A DNA stretch of 64,000 bases from Arthrobacter sp. B2a2-09 (lineage in GTDB: Bacteria; Actinomycetota; Actinomycetes; Actinomycetales; Micrococcaceae), in assembly GCF_027587375.1 (NCBI RefSeq), contig NZ_JAMXIC010000018.1:47766-111765 (forward strand), read 5' to 3'. Below the pieces are notes generated by a model. That model made no database searches and was not told where the DNA came from. It worked only from the letters and a program-made list of their open reading frames with translations. Within the stretch, counting starts at the first letter, position 1. Each line of letters starts with the position of its first letter. The translations under genes were made by a program, and so were the position numbers. This document shows positions 1-8,115 of this stretch, in pieces.

Positions 1-60
1 GTCGTGGAACCCGTTGGTGAAGTCAAAAAATAAGGCCAGCGCTATGACAAGCGCGACCAT
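1..60 (-). CDS. PiT-family inorganic phosphate transporter, N-terminal fragment
   Basis: Only the first 20 codons lie in the window; the gene runs off the left edge. The reading ends in a hydrophobic stretch followed by FFDFTNGFHD, the signature at the start of PiT-type phosphate permeases, which use it in the first membrane helix for phosphate/cation symport. I chose the ATG at 58-60 because an AGGTGGG sequence lies about 10 nt upstream; an in-frame GTG at 73-75 is the alternative. It is co-directional with the HAD-type gene. The identification rests on a short motif, so the family is likely but the exact substrate is open. Confidence 0.6.
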   Translation of the reverse strand, partial: MVALVIALALFFDFTNGFHD

Positions 61-249
61 GAAGGTGATTCCCACCTGGTGCCCAATCTGCAGAGTCGAC
101 GATGCGCAGTTCCACTTCCCCGGGCCCGCCTAACACAAAACAGTTCAGCAAGCGTTCATCTGACTGTACTGGCGGAATTAACTATGGCGGGCGTGAAACC
201 TTAAGAATCCTACGTGCCATTGCCGGCAGGGCAAAACGTAGGCCCAGCA

Positions 250-747
250 TCATCCCAGGAAGTGCCGAACAGCCGCGATATCGCTCCGTGACAGGCCCCG
301 CCGCGGGTCTGGTGAGATCCAAAGCACACGGCTGCCGAGGAATTCTGCCCAGGACCGGGCCGCGGCTTCGTGGTTCAGTTGATCATCCATCCACACGATG
401 CGTTCGGCTCCTGACTCCTGGACGTCCCTTTGCAAAACGTCCAGCTTCCACCAATCGGCAGTCTGGTCCCAACCGTCGCTGGTCAAGACGGGCCAATGCT
501 CACCGTTGAGACCGATTGCCGGGCACAGGAACTCAGGCGCGAGCCGTTGCCACGTCGTCAGCCAAACAAACCTCGCCGCTGGATGCGCGGCCAACTCATT
601 GAGCTCGTCAACCAGTTCGGAGGCGTAAACGACGTCAAGGATTCCGGCGTCGGCGATTTTCCATTCAGTACCCCAATCGGTGAAGCCCATGGGACCGAAG
701 GGGTTCACCACGCCGTCGACGTCCAGATACAGCGACACGGTGGTCAT
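250..747 (-). CDS. HAD-like phosphatase domain protein
   Basis: A 165-residue protein beginning MTTVSLYLDVDGVVNP. The DVDGV segment at about residues 9-13 is HAD motif I (nucleophile Asp plus acid/base Asp); LTTW near residue 65 fits motif II (Thr) and WMDDQ near residue 120 fits the acidic motif IV. No large cap domain is visible, so it belongs to the small stand-alone HAD proteins annotated as HAD domain-containing. The start was set at the ATG at 747 because GGGAGGGG lies just upstream; the longer reading to 774 has no such signal. It begins 53 bp after the NRPS stop on the same strand and could be the last gene of that operon, but no functional link is evident. The substrate is unknown. 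Confidence 0.7.
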   Translation of the reverse strand: MTTVSLYLDVDGVVNPFGPMGFTDWGTEWKIADAGILDVVYASELVDELNELAAHPAARFVWLTTWQRLAPEFLCPAIGLNGEHWPVLTSDGWDQTADWWKLDVLQRDVQESGAERIVWMDDQLNHEAAARSWAEFLGSRVLWISPDPRRGLSRSDIAAVRHFLG

Positions 748-799
748 GCAGCCCCCTCCCGGACTTGCCAACAATGCCAGCGTAAGGCACGCGCTGGTG

Positions 800-3700
800 T
801 TAGAGCAGTCCGGGAACGGCTTGCCCGGTCAGTTGGCGCGCGGGATTGCCGCCGAAGATACCGCCGGCCGGGACGTCCTCGCCCTTCATCAGGAACGAGT
901 CGGCTTCGAGTTCTGAACCCTCGTGCATGGTGGTGCCGTAATGGATGAATGCACCCACTCCAAGGGTGCAGCCGGTGTCAAGGGTGATGGCATCGAGTTT
1001 GAACGCGCCGTCCTCCATGGAGTGGCATTGCGCGACGGCGTAAGCGTTCAGGGTGCAGTAGTCCCCGATGCTGACGAGGGTCCTTTCCGGGATCCCGCAG
1101 CCGTCGTCGAAGACCTTCTTGCCCATCCGGACCCCCAGGACCCGCCAGATCACGGGTTTGAGGGGCGTGCCGTTGAACATCTGCACGATGCCCCCGGCGC
1201 CGAGCTTCCAGTAGCGCTCATGCCGCCAGAAGGGCACTTCGTAGATGGAGCAAAAGGTGGGCGAAAGTCTTCCGAAACCGAGGGATGCCCGCTCCACGAG
1301 GACCATCAGGGCGCCTGTGGTTACGACCATTGTTCCCACCGCAGCCACGGCAGCGAGCCCGCCTGCGGTGGGGAGGTAGGCCTGCGATGCCCAGGCGGCG
1401 AGCAGAATCACGTACAGTTCGGCCCAGCGGGCCAGGAGGTAGAAGATCACCGTCATGGTGTTGTGCAGGTTCTTGGCCGGGATCCGGCGCCTCAGTTCCT
1501 CTGCCGTCCTGAACCGCTCAAAGGTGCTGTCACGGTCCACAGTGCGCGGTATTTCAAAGGGCGGTGAGCCCAGGAGGCCCACCCCCTCGCGGAGCGGACC
1601 CTCCAAAGGCACCATGGTCTTGGTCCCCAGGAGGCAGTTATCCCCCATCCTGGCCCCGGCGGGATAGGCGATGTTGTTGCCGAAGAAGCTCCTGGCCCCA
1701 ATGATGGCAGGCGAGAGGCGGAAAGCGGTGTTCGAGTAGTCGGCATTGATGATCGACAGGCCGTCCGAGACCATGGTGCCGCTGCCGACAGTAGTCAGTG
1801 TGGGACTGTCATGCTTCAGCCCGACGCCGAAGTTGGATCCGGTCTGCACCATGTCCGGCTGGTGGTAGCCCAGCACGTTCAGGTAGTACACGATCAGGGA
1901 ACTGTCGCCGCTGAGCTGGAGGAGGGCTTTGAGGTTGGTCAGCCGCTGAGCTGTCCGCAGAAGTCCGAAGCGGACGCCGTAGAGGGGGTAGTCCTTGCCT
2001 GGAACCAGGAGCAATGCCAGCAGCCTGGGAAGGGTGGCGGCCAGGGCGAAAGCGGCCAGGATGCTGCCGAAAAGAAGGACGGCGGAGATCAGCAGTAGTG
2101 CTTGCCAGAAAAGCGGCTTGGCCGGGTTTGTTTCGCCCGTGGGGAGGGAGGCGAGCACGACGTCGATGGCTCCGAGCCCGATGGATGACACCATTACCAC
2201 GTGGACCACCACGGTCCAGAAACTGAAACTGGCCCTTCGGGGCGTCCCGGAAGTGGCTTGTCCCGCCCGACGGTAACTAGTGGTGGTGGGCTCGGCCGGC
2301 GAGCCGGCCCAGGCTCCGCCCGGCGGAACGCTTTGGAAGCGATGCAGGCACGAGCTGTGTCCCAGTTGGGCGTCGTCGCCCATGGCGGTGTCGATGTCCA
2401 GCGTCGTCAGTTCGCCGATCAGGACATTGCGGCCCAAAGTGACTGGCCCCGTCTGGATCCGGCCCGCGTGCGCACGGTAACAGTTGAACGTGCAGTCCCT
2501 CCGGATCACCGTGTCCGCCCCTACCGTCAGCAGGTCGGTGCAGGCCGGAATCCTTGAAGAGAGGATGGTTACCCGGGGGCCAACCTTGGCCCCAAGTGCC
2601 CTGAGGTACAGGGGGAAGATGGGCGTCCCGACGAACACTCGGAGGGGGCTCGTATTGACCAAGGTTTTGACAAACCAGAAGCGGACGTAGCGCAAAGACC
2701 AGAGGGGAATCTCTTCGGTCTTCCACCGGCCGATAAGCGCCCATTTGAGCACAATGGGTATGGCCGCCAAGGCAATGAAGGATATGGTGCCGACGGCGAC
2801 GGAGCGCGCCACGAGGGCGCCGGGCTGCCGGGACCCGCCGATCCACTGCTCGCCGGCTAAGGGGATCAGTAGGACGATGTAGCCGTAGGCCAGGGCGACG
2901 ATTGCCTGCAAAACCCCGCACAGCAGGTACTGTCCAGTCCCCACGCGCAAGAACGGTTCGGCTATCGCGGATCCCCTGCCCTCGGCCGGGGAGAGTGCGT
3001 GGTCGTTCGCGGCGTCCAGGGCGGCGGCCAGGGCGGCGATGGTCGGATGTGCATAGACTTCGCGCATCGAGACGGAGGGTGAATTGGCCTCCTTGCGGAC
3101 ATTGGCGCAAAAATGCGCCATGAGCAGGGAGTTTGCTCCGAGGTCGTTGAAGAAATTGGCAGCGGTTGAAACCCGCTCGAGCTGGAGGGCCGCAGCCAAA
3201 GCCGGGGCGAGGATCCGTTCCGTGGGCGTCACCGGCCTGGTGTCGGCGAAGTCTGTACTCACCGCGCGCGGGCCAGTGGGATCTGGAAGGCTGCTGCGGT
3301 CCGCTTTTCCGCTGACCATCATCGGCATGGTCGGGAGGGACTGGAAATAGCCCGGCACCATGTAAGCGGGGAGCCGCTCGCGCAGCCAGGCGCGGATGTC
3401 TCCCCCTTCCACCGCGGGGACGTTCTGGTGCAGCGTGTAGTAGGCGGCAAGTTCCGTGATTCCCGGCTCGGGCTCCCAGGTCTTCACAACAGCCATCGCT
3501 ATCCCGGGCATCTGCAGGAGGACGTTTTCGATTTCGCTCAGCTCAATCCGATAGCCTCGGACCTTCACCTGCGTGTCGGTGCGGCCGTGGTATTCGATTT
3601 CGTCGTGGTCGTTGAACCGGCCGAGGTCGCCCGTGCGGTAGATGCGATGCGACGGGTTGTCCTCGAGGGCCAGGAAATCGGGAATGAATGCCCTTTCCGT

Positions 3701-4933
3701 TAACTCGGGCCGGTTGATGTAGCCTCGGGCGAGCCCGACGCCGGCCAGCCCGATTTCGCCCAGCTCGCCGTGAGGCAGGGCACGGTCCTGGGCAGGATCC
3801 AGGATGACCGCCGAATAGCCGGGCAGGGGTTTGCCCAGGGTCACGGGTTTGCCGGGCTCCGCCGTGCCCCAGGTGGCTGTCACCGTCGCTTCGGTGGGCC
3901 CGTAGACATTCAAGAAGCGCCGGCCGGGCCGGTACCAACGCTCCACAAGGTCCTCCGGGCAGGCTTCACCGGAGACGAGCAGGAACCGCAGCCCGGGCAC
4001 GTCGTCGTCGAGCGTGGCGAGCAGGGTCGGCACGCAGCAAAGGGCGGTGATGTTCCGGGCCTCGATGAATTCGGCAAGGTCTGTCCCCAGAAGGTTGTTC
4101 CCGGGCGGCCGGGGCACCAAGGTGGCCCCCACCATCCAGGGCACCCAGATCTCCTCCACGGAGAAATCGAAAGCCGTTGTCATGCCCTGGTAGACCCGGT
4201 CGCGGGAATCGTAGCCGTAGGTTTCGGCGGCAATCCGGACGAAGTGGCAGATGCTGGCGTGCGCTATGGCCACGCCCTTTGGCCGTCCGGTGGATCCCGA
4301 GGTGTAGATGATGTAGGCCAGTCCGTTGGCCGGGGACGTCTGCCCCGCCCAAGCCAGGCGGGAGGGTTCAAACGCGGCAATGTGATGGTCCTCCTTGTCG
4401 ACGCGAATCGCGAGGGCCGCAGTTCCGGCCAGGAGGCTGTCCGCGAGGCGGGAGACAGTCAGGATCATGGTGACGTCGGCGTCGGCGGCAATGTAGGCGA
4501 TTCTTTCGGAAGGGAACGCCGGGTCGAGGGGCACGTAGACGGCATGGGCCTTGAGGACGGCAAGCATGCTGACATAGGACCGCACCGCGTCATCGAACAG
4601 CAGGGCGATTCTGTCGCCGGGGCTTACCCCAAGGGCAACGAGGTAGTGGGCGAGCCGGTTGGCCCGGGCGTCCAGTTCTTCGTAGCTGAGCGAACCATCC
4701 GCCGTTTCCACGGCCGGATGACGGCCGCGGCCTTCGGCTCGTTGCCGGTCGCACCGGTCCTCGAAGAGCTCCTCAAGCCGCTCGCCGGGGCTCCACCGGA
4801 TGGCACTGCCCGCCATGGCGTCGCCCGGGGCGGTGCCGAGCAGGACCGGGGCACCATCCCTCAGATGGATCATGGATCCGGCGCTTGTGGCCGCTCCGCC
4901 GGGGGTCCGGTCTTGGTCCACATGCCTTCCCAT
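800..4933 (-). CDS. Pls-type membrane NRPS (poly-amino-acid synthetase-like)
   Basis: A 1377-residue single-module synthetase. Residues about 50-550 form an adenylation domain: core A3 YTSGSTGRPKG (~209), the FDFSVEE core 4 with the amine-binding Asp, A5 NVYGPTEATVT (~339), A7 YRTGDLGR (~432), A8 RTDTQVKVRGYRIE, A10 GKADR (~541). A carrier domain follows with LGANSL (Ser ~600) as phosphopantetheine site. The rest (~660-1377) has six predicted membrane helices in three pairs alternating with three hexapeptide (left-handed beta-helix) repeats, the layout of epsilon-poly-L-lysine synthetase Pls, which joins activated monomers without a usual condensation or thioesterase domain. Length matches that family (about 1300). 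Strong SD (AGGAGGGG) before the ATG. It is the third gene after aspartokinase and diaminobutyrate aminotransferase, so diaminobutyrate is the inferred monomer; lysine cannot be excluded. Confidence 0.9.
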   Translation of the reverse strand: MGRHVDQDRTPGGAATSAGSMIHLRDGAPVLLGTAPGDAMAGSAIRWSPGERLEELFEDRCDRQRAEGRGRHPAVETADGSLSYEELDARANRLAHYLVALGVSPGDRIALLFDDAVRSYVSMLAVLKAHAVYVPLDPAFPSERIAYIAADADVTMILTVSRLADSLLAGTAALAIRVDKEDHHIAAFEPSRLAWAGQTSPANGLAYIIYTSGSTGRPKGVAIAHASICHFVRIAAETYGYDSRDRVYQGMTTAFDFSVEEIWVPWMVGATLVPRPPGNNLLGTDLAEFIEARNITALCCVPTLLATLDDDVPGLRFLLVSGEACPEDLVERWYRPGRRFLNVYGPTEATVTATWGTAEPGKPVTLGKPLPGYSAVILDPAQDRALPHGELGEIGLAGVGLARGYINRPELTERAFIPDFLALEDNPSHRIYRTGDLGRFNDHDEIEYHGRTDTQVKVRGYRIELSEIENVLLQMPGIAMAVVKTWEPEPGITELAAYYTLHQNVPAVEGGDIRAWLRERLPAYMVPGYFQSLPTMPMMVSGKADRSSLPDPTGPRAVSTDFADTRPVTPTERILAPALAAALQLERVSTAANFFNDLGANSLLMAHFCANVRKEANSPSVSMREVYAHPTIAALAAALDAANDHALSPAEGRGSAIAEPFLRVGTGQYLLCGVLQAIVALAYGYIVLLIPLAGEQWIGGSRQPGALVARSVAVGTISFIALAAIPIVLKWALIGRWKTEEIPLWSLRYVRFWFVKTLVNTSPLRVFVGTPIFPLYLRALGAKVGPRVTILSSRIPACTDLLTVGADTVIRRDCTFNCYRAHAGRIQTGPVTLGRNVLIGELTTLDIDTAMGDDAQLGHSSCLHRFQSVPPGGAWAGSPAEPTTTSYRRAGQATSGTPRRASFSFWTVVVHVVMVSSIGLGAIDVVLASLPTGETNPAKPLFWQALLLISAVLLFGSILAAFALAATLPRLLALLLVPGKDYPLYGVRFGLLRTAQRLTNLKALLQLSGDSSLIVYYLNVLGYHQPDMVQTGSNFGVGLKHDSPTLTTVGSGTMVSDGLSIINADYSNTAFRLSPAIIGARSFFGNNIAYPAGARMGDNCLLGTKTMVPLEGPLREGVGLLGSPPFEIPRTVDRDSTFERFRTAEELRRRIPAKNLHNTMTVIFYLLARWAELYVILLAAWASQAYLPTAGGLAAVAAVGTMVVTTGALMVLVERASLGFGRLSPTFCSIYEVPFWRHERYWKLGAGGIVQMFNGTPLKPVIWRVLGVRMGKKVFDDGCGIPERTLVSIGDYCTLNAYAVAQCHSMEDGAFKLDAITLDTGCTLGVGAFIHYGTTMHEGSELEADSFLMKGEDVPAGGIFGGNPARQLTGQAVPGLL

Positions 4934-4960
4934 AGTCCCCTCCTGGTCCTGTGCCCGGCC

Positions 4961-6415
4961 CTATTGGGCCGCATCGCTCGTGGTCCCGTGGCCTGCAAAG
5001 GCGCCGTGTTTGGCAATTGAACTTGGTACGGCAATGGAACTTTGTCCTGAAATGGAACTTTGTTCGGCAATGGCAGCCAGCAGCAGCTCGCAAGCGGCAT
5101 CGACGAGTTCTTCCGTGATGTTCAGCGGAGGCAGGAGCCTGACCACGCAGTCGTCCCGGCCGCCGCATTCGAGTATCAGGCCCAGCTCCAGGGCATTTCG
5201 CTGCACTGCATGGGCCAAGTCCCCGGCGGGACGGCCTGTCACCGGATCGGCGAGCTCAATTCCCCACATCAGGCCCCGCCCCCGTACCTCACGCACCCAG
5301 GGGTTGCCGGTCAAGGGCTCGAGAAGCCTGCCAATCTGCGCACCGCGGCTGCGGACGTTGCCCAGGACGTCGTCGCGCCGGATGATCTCGACGGCTGCGG
5401 CCCCCGCGGCGAAGGCCAGCTGGTTTCCCCGGAATGTCCCGGTGTGGGCACCGGGGAGCCAACGGTCAAGGTCCTTGTTGTAAATGATCAAAGCAACGGG
5501 GAGGCCTATTCCGCTGAGGGCCTTGGATGCGACGATGACATCGGGCTCGATCCCGTACTGCTCGAACGCGAACCAGGTCCCGGTGCGCCCGCACCCGGTC
5601 TGGATCTCATCGATAATCAACGGGATACCCAGCTCACGGGTCACCCTGCGCACGGTCCGCGCGAATTCGACGGTGGCTGGTACAACTCCCCCCTCGCCTT
5701 GAACCATTTCCATGATGACGGCCGCGGGACGCGCGATGCCCCCGAGCGGGTCTTTGAGCGAATTTTCGAGGAACTGAACACAATTGGTCAAACAGGTCTC
5801 CGGGTGCAGGCCTACCGGACACCGTGTGCAGTACGAGAAGGGGAAGAAGTGCACTCCTGGCATCCCGTTCGCCACCGGCTGCTTCTGTTCAACCAGTCCG
5901 GTCAACGCCATTCCCGCCGCGCTGCTGCCATGGAATCCTCCCTGGAAGGACACGATGTCCCCGCGCCCGGTGGCCGTCTTGCACAATTTGATGGCGGCAT
6001 CCACGGCATTTGCACCCGTCGGTCCGCAGAAGTGGATCTTCATCCGATCCGCGAGATCCCAGGGAAGCATCGACAGCTGTGCCCTCATGAAGGCATCCTT
6101 CGCCGGCGTCGGGAAATCAAGCCCATGGCTCAATCTGCCCACCTGCCCCGCCACGACTTCCACCAGTTCCGGATGGCTGTGCCCGAGGGACAAAACCCCG
6201 GCACCGGCCAGGAAATCAATGAAGACATTGTCATCGACGTCCCGCACAAAGGCTCCGAAGCCCTCGGCAATCGCGATGGGAAGATGCCGCGGATAGGTGC
6301 GGGCATTGGATTCGTGGAGTTCCTGGCGCGCCAACAATTCGGCAGATCTGGGTCCTGGAAGTGGCCCGTTTACATGTGCCGAGGTCAAGGTGGCCTGCTG
6401 CGGGCGAGTTTTCAT
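4961..6415 (-). CDS. diaminobutyrate--2-oxoglutarate aminotransferase (class III)
   Basis: A PLP-dependent class III aminotransferase of 484 residues. Visible hallmarks: GAGVLSLGHSHP near residue 75, CGPTGANAVDAAIK near 130 (cofactor phosphate binding), IIDEIQTGCGRTG near 265 and the Schiff-base lysine in ASKALSGIGLP near residue 297. The GPTGANAV and SKALSGIGLP wording is typical of EctB/Dat enzymes, which convert aspartate semialdehyde and glutamate into L-2,4-diaminobutyrate. The start is uncertain: a GTG at 6445 is in frame, but the ATG at 6415 has AAGGA upstream. The stop is 27 bp before the NRPS start and the aspartokinase lies directly upstream. No ectoine synthase or DABA acetyltransferase is nearby, so the product is probably used by the NRPS rather than for ectoine. 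The last ~30 residues are a low-complexity SSI repeat tail. Confidence 0.88.
   Translation of the reverse strand: MKTRPQQATLTSAHVNGPLPGPRSAELLARQELHESNARTYPRHLPIAIAEGFGAFVRDVDDNVFIDFLAGAGVLSLGHSHPELVEVVAGQVGRLSHGLDFPTPAKDAFMRAQLSMLPWDLADRMKIHFCGPTGANAVDAAIKLCKTATGRGDIVSFQGGFHGSSAAGMALTGLVEQKQPVANGMPGVHFFPFSYCTRCPVGLHPETCLTNCVQFLENSLKDPLGGIARPAAVIMEMVQGEGGVVPATVEFARTVRRVTRELGIPLIIDEIQTGCGRTGTWFAFEQYGIEPDVIVASKALSGIGLPVALIIYNKDLDRWLPGAHTGTFRGNQLAFAAGAAAVEIIRRDDVLGNVRSRGAQIGRLLEPLTGNPWVREVRGRGLMWGIELADPVTGRPAGDLAHAVQRNALELGLILECGGRDDCVVRLLPPLNITEELVDAACELLLAAIAEQSSISGQSSIAVPSSIAKHGAFAGHGTTSDAAQ
5012..5073 (-). repeat. 18-bp tandem repeat at the 3' end of the aminotransferase gene
   Basis: Three imperfect 18-bp copies (5012-5029, 5030-5047, 5048-5065) and 8 bp of a fourth. 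On the coding strand they give repeated six-residue units around SSI (SSISGQ, SSIAVP, SSIAKH). The repeats sit after the conserved fold, so copy number could vary without hurting the enzyme. Confidence 0.85.
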
Positions 6416-6472
6416 GGCGATCGGGTCCTTATCCCGTGGATCCACGAAGGCGGATCAACGACTGAAGCGCTT

Positions 6473-6498
6473 CCCGTGGCCAGTGCTTTTGCCACGGG
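6473..6498 (-). promoter_or_regulatory. intercistronic hairpin between aspartokinase and aminotransferase genes
   Basis: CCCGTGGC (6473-6480) and GCCACGGG (6491-6498) form a perfect 8-bp stem with a 10-nt loop in the 112-bp gap between the two genes. No run of T follows on the minus strand, so a strong intrinsic terminator is unlikely; it may be a weak attenuator or RNA-processing or stability element. A second small stem (6507-6512 with 6519-6524) lies next to it. Confidence 0.45.
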
Positions 6499-6527
6499 GA
6501 GAATCGGGCCGCGGTGCTGCGGCCGCG

Positions 6528-7949
6528 CTACGGCGTAGTGGTGGCCCCCTCTCCCGCATGGTCCAGCCCGAAGGCCAAGCGCACGGCGCGCCCTGCGTCC
6601 TCAAGCACGGCCGCGCGGATAACGACGTCGATGCGCATGTCCGACGCCGAGATCAGCTCGATCTCGACACCCGCGTCCGAAAGGGCCTTGAAGAGCCGCG
6701 AAAACACCTGGGCGTCGGTGCGCATGCCCAGCCCGACCAGCGACAGTTTGCCGATTTGGCCGTCGTATTGGAGGTCCACGAAGCCGATGGCCCCTTGGGC
6801 GGCGGACAGGGCAGCACGGACACGGAATCCGTCCCGGCTGGGAACCGCCAGCGAAATGTCGCTCCCGCCGGCGCGCGCGGACGAGGTGTTTTGAACGACC
6901 ATGTCAACCTGGACGTCCGCATCGGCAAGAAGCCCGAAAATTTCTGCGGACTTTCCCACGCCGTCCGCGACTCCTAATACCGTCAGCTTCGCCACGGACT
7001 CGTCGCAGAGAACTGCAGAGACCAGTGGCTGCTCAACTGCCGGAGCCCGTTCCCAGACCGGTTTGTGGTCCCACTCCGCCTCCTGGTCCTTGCTTGGGAG
7101 GATCAGGGTTCCAAGGGCACGGTTGAAGGAGGAGCGCACATGGATGGGAACGCCGAAACGGCGGGCATACTCAAGGCATCTGGCATGCAGGACTTTGGAA
7201 CCGGACGCAGCCAACTCCAGCATTTCCTCGTTTGAAATGACGTCGATTTTCCGCGCGCGGGGAACGATCCGCGGGTCAGCGGTATAAACGCCATCAACGT
7301 CGGTATAGATTTCGCACATACCGGCGCCCAACGCGGCGGCCAAGGCTACGGCCGTAATGTCTGAACCGCCCCGGCCCAGCGTGGTGACCTCTCTCTTCTT
7401 GAGGCCCTTTCCCTGGAAACCAGCCACGATGGCAACTTCTTCGCGCTTCAAGCAAGCGCGGATATGGTGCGGATCAACGTTGACGATGTGCGCCTTGCCG
7501 TGGATGCCATCGGTAATCAGCCCGGCTTTCTTTCCGCTGAACGTCCGGGAAGGAACACCGAGATCCGCGAGTGCAATCGCCAAGAGCGTCACCGAGATCC
7601 GTTCACCCGTGGTCAGCAGCGTGTCAAGTTCGCCGGCGGGAGGCTTGGGGCTGAGGGACACGGCGAGGTCAAGCAGCTCGTCGGTGGTGTCGCCCATGGC
7701 CGAGACCACCACCACCAGCGGATGTCCGGCCTCGCGGGTCTCGGCGATCCGCCGGGCCACGCGCTTGATGGCTGCCGCATCCGCTACGGAGGAGCCCCCG
7801 TATTTCTGCACTATGAGGTCCCGGGATCGAAGCTTTGTACGCGTACGTAGCGCCAAATGTTCGAGACCGGACAACTGTTCTGGTCCGTCTACCTCCGGAT
7901 GCTGACGGTCTGCTGGTAAATCCCGAATGCTGACTGTCTGCTGGTACAT
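6528..7949 (-). CDS. aspartokinase
   Basis: A 473-residue aspartate kinase phosphorylating L-aspartate, the first step toward aspartate semialdehyde. Motifs: VQKYGGSSV (~49-57), VVSAMGDTTDELL (~85), TTLGRGGSDITAVALAAAL (~215), EIYTDVDGVYTADPR (~240), then two ACT regulatory domains (LGVADGVGKSAEIF and SLVGLGMRTDAQVF). The family usually starts a few residues before VQKYGG; here about 45 extra residues precede it, part of them a 27-bp duplication. The start at 7949 follows an ideal AGGAGG six bases upstream. By recalled alignment with Corynebacterium LysC, the feedback-sensitive Ser301/Thr311 positions are Ser and Ser here, so loss of feedback control cannot be asserted. As first gene of the Dat-NRPS operon it looks like a dedicated, probably second, aspartokinase; aspartate semialdehyde dehydrogenase is not in the window. 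Confidence 0.9.
   Translation of the reverse strand: MYQQTVSIRDLPADRQHPEVDGPEQLSGLEHLALRTRTKLRSRDLIVQKYGGSSVADAAAIKRVARRIAETREAGHPLVVVVSAMGDTTDELLDLAVSLSPKPPAGELDTLLTTGERISVTLLAIALADLGVPSRTFSGKKAGLITDGIHGKAHIVNVDPHHIRACLKREEVAIVAGFQGKGLKKREVTTLGRGGSDITAVALAAALGAGMCEIYTDVDGVYTADPRIVPRARKIDVISNEEMLELAASGSKVLHARCLEYARRFGVPIHVRSSFNRALGTLILPSKDQEAEWDHKPVWERAPAVEQPLVSAVLCDESVAKLTVLGVADGVGKSAEIFGLLADADVQVDMVVQNTSSARAGGSDISLAVPSRDGFRVRAALSAAQGAIGFVDLQYDGQIGKLSLVGLGMRTDAQVFSRLFKALSDAGVEIELISASDMRIDVVIRAAVLEDAGRAVRLAFGLDHAGEGATTTP
7899..7947 (-). repeat. 27-bp-period tandem duplication in the aspartokinase N-terminus
   Basis: Two 22-nt copies (7899-7920 and 7926-7947) differ at 3 positions and are offset by 27 bp, i.e. 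nine codons. They lie right behind the start codon and lengthen the non-conserved N-terminal extension in frame. Confidence 0.8.
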
Positions 7950-8054
7950 GGAGCCTCCTGGAGCCCGCATACCCCCCTGCCGATCTTACAACGTATATAC
8001 TTCGCCAGCGGTTCACTCAGGCAACAAAAAGTGGCCTTCAGAACGTCAGCGAGA

Positions 8055-8086
8055 GTCAAGATTTTCCGGAAATTCACTATCTTGAC
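8055..8086. promoter_or_regulatory. candidate operator between aspartokinase operon and kynA
   Basis: GTCAAGAT (8055-8062) is repeated inverted as ATCTTGAC (8079-8086) with 16 nt between, and the spacer holds a second perfect palindrome, TTTCCGGAAA (8063-8072). The right half overlaps the kynA -35 box (8082-8087), so a bound repressor would block kynA. The obvious local candidate is the PaaX-type protein encoded at 10297-11151; this pairing is inference. The element also lies upstream of the divergent aspartokinase operon. Confidence 0.5.
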
Positions 8087-8109
8087 GTTCGTCACAAGAG
8101 TGATACGAT
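8082..8109 (+). promoter_or_regulatory. kynA promoter, leaderless type
   Basis: TTGACG (8082-8087), 16-nt spacer, TACGAT (8104-8109). The -10 box ends 6 nt before the ATG at 8116, which puts the expected transcription start on the start codon; no Shine-Dalgarno sequence is present. Confidence 0.65.
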
Positions 8110-8115
8110 TGACGC

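Noticed and set aside
85..98. Adjacent SalI- and PstI-like hexamers suggesting vector polylinker
   Set aside because: The order and spacing do not match common cloning sites, and the surrounding bases read as natural upstream sequence of the PiT gene.
3770..6538. Long plus-strand frames (416 and 492 codons) across the NRPS and aminotransferase genes
   Set aside because: Antisense shadows of clearly conserved minus-strand proteins.
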